A DNA stretch of 64,000 nucleotides from Desulfohalovibrio reitneri (GTDB taxonomy: Bacteria; Desulfobacterota; Desulfovibrionia; Desulfovibrionales; Desulfovibrionaceae): positions 1,995,501-2,059,500 of the forward strand of contig NZ_JOMJ01000003.1 in the NCBI RefSeq assembly GCF_000711295.1. The letters are read 5' to 3'. The notes beneath the pieces are model-generated. The model saw only the letters and a program-made list of their open reading frames with translations, was not told the DNA's origin and made no database searches. Of this stretch, positions 61,961-64,000 are shown one piece after another. The first letter of the stretch is position 1, and each line of letters starts with the position of its first letter. Made by a program: the position numbers and the translations under genes.

Positions 61961-63351
61961 GCCAGCTCTCCTTGCCCCACCCGGGGGAGCCCCTCGGGCG
62001 ACGGGGCATCCTCGACAAAGCGGTTCGACTCCGCCCTGAAGAGCAACTCCAACTCGCCCACGGGGCCGTTGCGTTGCTTGCCGATGATGACCTCGGCGAT
62101 CCCCTTGGCGGGGGTCTCCTTGTTGTAGACCTCGTCGCGGTAGAGGAAGACGATCATGTCCGCGTCCTGCTCAATAGCCCCTGACTCCCGCAGATCGGAC
62201 AGCATCGGCCGCCGGTTGGAGCGCTCCTCCACCTTGCGGTTGAGCTGCGACAACGCGATCACGGGGATATTCAGCTCCTTGGCCAGGGCCTTGAGGTTGC
62301 GGGAGATGTCGGAAATCTCCTGCTCACGGGAGTCCACCCGGTGCGAGGCGCGCATGAGCTGGAGGTAGTCCACGATGACCAGCCCCACGCCGCGCTCCCG
62401 GCGCATCCGCCGCGCCCGCGCCCGCAGGTCCATGACGCCCAGCGCCGGGGTGTCGTCGATCCACAGGGGCAGCCTGGCCAGCACATCCCGCGCTCCGCGC
62501 AGAGCGCTCCAGTCTGACTCGGACAGCCAGCCGCGCCGGACCCGGGACAGATCCACGCCTCCCTGGATGCACAGCATGCGCGAGGCGAGCTGCTCCTTGC
62601 TCATCTCCAGGGAGAAGACCATCACGGGCGTCTCCGGCGACGCGGTGGCCGCATTCAGCGCCAGGTTCAGAGCGAAGGCCGTCTTGCCCATGGAGGGACG
62701 CGCGGCCAGGATGATCAGGTCGGACGGCTGCAATCCGGCGGTGTACTCGTTGAGCTTGGCGTACCCCGTGTCCACGCCGGTCAACGCGCCGTCACGCGCC
62801 GCCAGCTCGGCCAGATTGGCCATGGCCGCGTCGGCGAGCTGGCCGGTGGCGTGGGCCGTGTCGTCGCGGTCGCGCGCGGCGATGCGATCGGCAGCCTGCG
62901 AGGTCCGGTCACAGAGATCGCGCAGATCCGCACGGGGATGCGATGCCTCGCGCGTCAGCTTTGTACCCACGGCAATCAGCCGCCGCAGCCCCGCCAACTC
63001 CGCGACCATGCGGGCATAGTGGGCCGCGTGGGCGCTGCTGACGATGGAGGAGACCAGCTCGGCCAGGTAGGGTTTACCCCCAGCCCGCTCCAGCTCATCC
63101 CCCAACTCGGTGGCCACCGTAATCAGGTCCAAAGCCATGCCGCGTTCGGACAGGCGCTCCATGGCCCGCCAGATCAGGCGATGGCGCGGCTGGTGGAAGT
63201 CCGCTGCTGTCACAATGGCCGCCAACTGATCCAGTTCGCCACGGTGAAACGCGCCGCCCAGCACGCCCTGCTCGGCATCGAGATTGGCCGGGGGCTGGAT
63301 GGTATCCGGCTGGGAGCTAGACGCCGGGAGAATACTCTCGGCCACGGTCAT
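61957..63351 (-). CDS. dnaB: Phage replicative DNA helicase, DnaB family
   Basis: 464 residues. The N-terminal DnaB domain (NLDAEQGVLGGAFHRGELDQ ... MERLSERGMALDLITVATEL) leads to the RecA-like helicase with Walker A ARPSMGKT (217-224), Walker B LVIVDYLQLM, and DLRESGAIEQDADMIVFLYR. The start at 63351 overlaps the small membrane peptide (ATGA, GGAGC upstream). Transposable phages usually rely on host DnaB delivered through PriA, so the presence of a dedicated helicase in a Mu-like early region is unusual. Confidence 0.95.
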   Translation of the reverse strand: MTVAESILPASSSQPDTIQPPANLDAEQGVLGGAFHRGELDQLAAIVTAADFHQPRHRLIWRAMERLSERGMALDLITVATELGDELERAGGKPYLAELVSSIVSSAHAAHYARMVAELAGLRRLIAVGTKLTREASHPRADLRDLCDRTSQAADRIAARDRDDTAHATGQLADAAMANLAELAARDGALTGVDTGYAKLNEYTAGLQPSDLIILAARPSMGKTAFALNLALNAATASPETPVMVFSLEMSKEQLASRMLCIQGGVDLSRVRRGWLSESDWSALRGARDVLARLPLWIDDTPALGVMDLRARARRMRRERGVGLVIVDYLQLMRASHRVDSREQEISDISRNLKALAKELNIPVIALSQLNRKVEERSNRRPMLSDLRESGAIEQDADMIVFLYRDEVYNKETPAKGIAEVIIGKQRNGPVGELELLFRAESNRFVEDAPSPEGLPRVGQGELA

Positions 63352-63449
63352 GGGTGCCGCTCCCAATAGCGCAGGACGAGCCACACACCCGCCACCTCGA
63401 CGACGGCGGCCGCCACGATGACGAGCAGATACACATGCAGGTCAGTCAT
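63348..63449 (-). CDS. 33-residue single-helix membrane peptide
   Basis: MTDLHVYLLVIVAAAVVEVA continues to GVWLVLRYWERHP: one transmembrane helix and a basic tail. TTGGAG lies 7 nt upstream, and it overlaps both neighbours (8 and 4 nt). Likely real; role unknown. Confidence 0.55.
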   Translation of the reverse strand: MTDLHVYLLVIVAAAVVEVAGVWLVLRYWERHP

Positions 63450-63813
63450 GGTGGACTCCAACAGGGATTGCACGGGGAGAGGAGCCCGGAATGGGGGACA
63501 CGCCCCAGTCGTCCAGCATGGTGCAGATGTCCGTGTAGCCGAGGCTGCGGCACGAACCATCGACGCGCTGATTGATGTCCATGCGCAGCCGCTCCACGCC
63601 GATGCGGTCACGTCGCTCGGCGGCGTATTCGTCCAGGACCGCCGCCAACGCCTCCCACGCCGGGACTTCAGTCCACGAATCGGGGATGTATGGCAGCGCC
63701 ATGAGACGCTGGCCGGTGTCGCATCCGGCGCAGGGTTCAGAGATTTTGCGCTGGGCATGCACGTGGCGCAGAGCGCACTCGCGAGGGGTGGAGGGTGGGC
63801 AGTTGCGGCGCAT
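63442..63813 (-). CDS. Phage protein with N-terminal Cys motif, hypothetical
   Basis: 123 residues from MRRNCPPSTPRECALRHVHA at 63813; the longer frame to 63972 runs through the next gene. Cys at 5, 13, 28 and 31 (EPCAGCDTG) suggest a zinc site, followed by a helical segment (EVPAWEALAAVLDEYAAERR). No family recognised. Confidence 0.6.
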   Translation of the reverse strand: MRRNCPPSTPRECALRHVHAQRKISEPCAGCDTGQRLMALPYIPDSWTEVPAWEALAAVLDEYAAERRDRIGVERLRMDINQRVDGSCRSLGYTDICTMLDDWGVSPIPGSSPRAIPVGVHHD

Positions 63814-63814
63814 G

Positions 63815-64000
63815 TCAGCATCCCTTCGGCAGTCGGCCAGGCCGCGAAATGATGAATTCATCGCCCCGCTGGATGTCCTGCGGCAGAGCACAGCCGCGAT
63901 CGCATCCAGGGCAGATGCAGCTGGATTCCCCCACATCGAAGGCCCTCCAAAGCTGATCCTTCTTGGTGGCATAAGGACACGGCTTGTAGCCGCATTCGGG
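63815..64000 (-). CDS. Cys-rich phage protein, C-terminal part (runs off the window)
   Basis: 62 residues visible up to the TGA at 63817-63815, 1 bp before the next ATG. The frame reads PECGYKPCPYATKKDQLWRA, later SCICPGCDRGCALPQDIQ: six cysteines and more within 45 residues, a probable zinc-binding protein. The start lies beyond 64,000. Confidence 0.6.
   Translation of the reverse strand, partial: PECGYKPCPYATKKDQLWRAFDVGESSCICPGCDRGCALPQDIQRGDEFIISRPGRLPKGC

Larger units (their letters stand above)
37041..64000 (-). mobile_element. Mu-like transposable siphovirus prophage (right part; continues beyond the window)
   Basis: All genes are on the minus strand in a Mu/B3/D3112-like order: early genes, GemA, lysis, DksA-like, terminase (gp27/28-like), DUF935 portal, gpF, protease/scaffold, capsid, gp36/gp37/gpG-like joining proteins, then a long non-contractile tail module with a long tape measure and no sheath gene. 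The end begins 5'-TGTAAGCGG, as Mu-type ends begin TG. It interrupts a repeat element. No transposase, repressor or integrase is inside the window; these should lie past 64,000. Reading frames are intact, so the phage may be viable. Confidence 0.88.

Noticed and set aside
37041-64000. tRNA-site (integrase) prophage
   Set aside because: The visible end begins TGT within a repeat and no tRNA gene lies at the junction; gene order is Mu-like. An integrase beyond the window cannot be formally excluded.

Overview
The window is GC-rich DNA that looks like a sulfate-reducing Desulfovibrionales bacterium (a Desulfovibrio relative). The main grounds are an oxygen-sensitive hybrid-cluster protein with Cys-3/6/15/21 spacing, a long-form hisG in a hisI-hisG pair, a TauE/SafE exporter with a partner membrane protein, a Mrp/Mnh-type antiporter operon, and a sensor kinase with a Cys-rich 'CW' insert. 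This is inference from gene content; no rRNA or tRNA gene was seen.

Layout. 1-37040 is host chromosome: partial era and topA (divergent); an IS3-family insertion downstream of topA; hisI-hisG; a MarC-type membrane protein; a PhnD-like binding lipoprotein translationally coupled to a sensor kinase; an operon of two PA2779-like proteins, a C39-like lipoprotein peptidase and a TPR lipoprotein; groES-groEL behind a CIRCE operator; hcp; a CofD/YvcK-like protein; two tandem copies of a two-gene membrane/coiled-coil cassette; an eleven-gene Mrp-type cation/proton antiporter operon ending in a cNMP-binding protein; tetR with a TauE/SafE exporter; a frameshifted VOC gene; and a five-gene Dpp/Opp peptide ABC transporter. 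A repeat of about 390 bp, which always abuts a transcription terminator, occurs twice complete (about 4.07-4.47 kb, and inverted at 14.0-14.4 kb) and once as a half copy (36.85-37.04 kb).

37041 to the window end is most of a Mu-like (transposable) siphovirus prophage, transcribed entirely on the minus strand. Its end, starting TGTAAGCGG, sits inside the third repeat copy, which gives a base-level junction. Read from high to low coordinates, the prophage has small Cys-rich and early genes, a DnaB-type replicative helicase, DUF3850, GemA/gp16 and small regulators; then lysis genes (M15 endolysin, holin-like/lipoprotein fusion), a DksA/TraR zinc finger, terminase, portal, gpF with a C-terminal nuclease-like domain, protease with nested scaffold, decoration and capsid proteins, head-tail joining genes, tail tube, a tail chaperone with a canonical -1 frameshift heptamer, tape measure, and tail tip/fibre genes. 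The transposase, repressor and other phage end must lie beyond 64,000.

The observations most worth following up are the duplicated membrane/coiled-coil cassettes next to the CofD-like gene (an MshEN-like C-terminal domain, function unknown), the terminator-associated repeat family, and three prophage features: its own DnaB helicase, a toxin-like domain on gpF, and the programmed frameshift.
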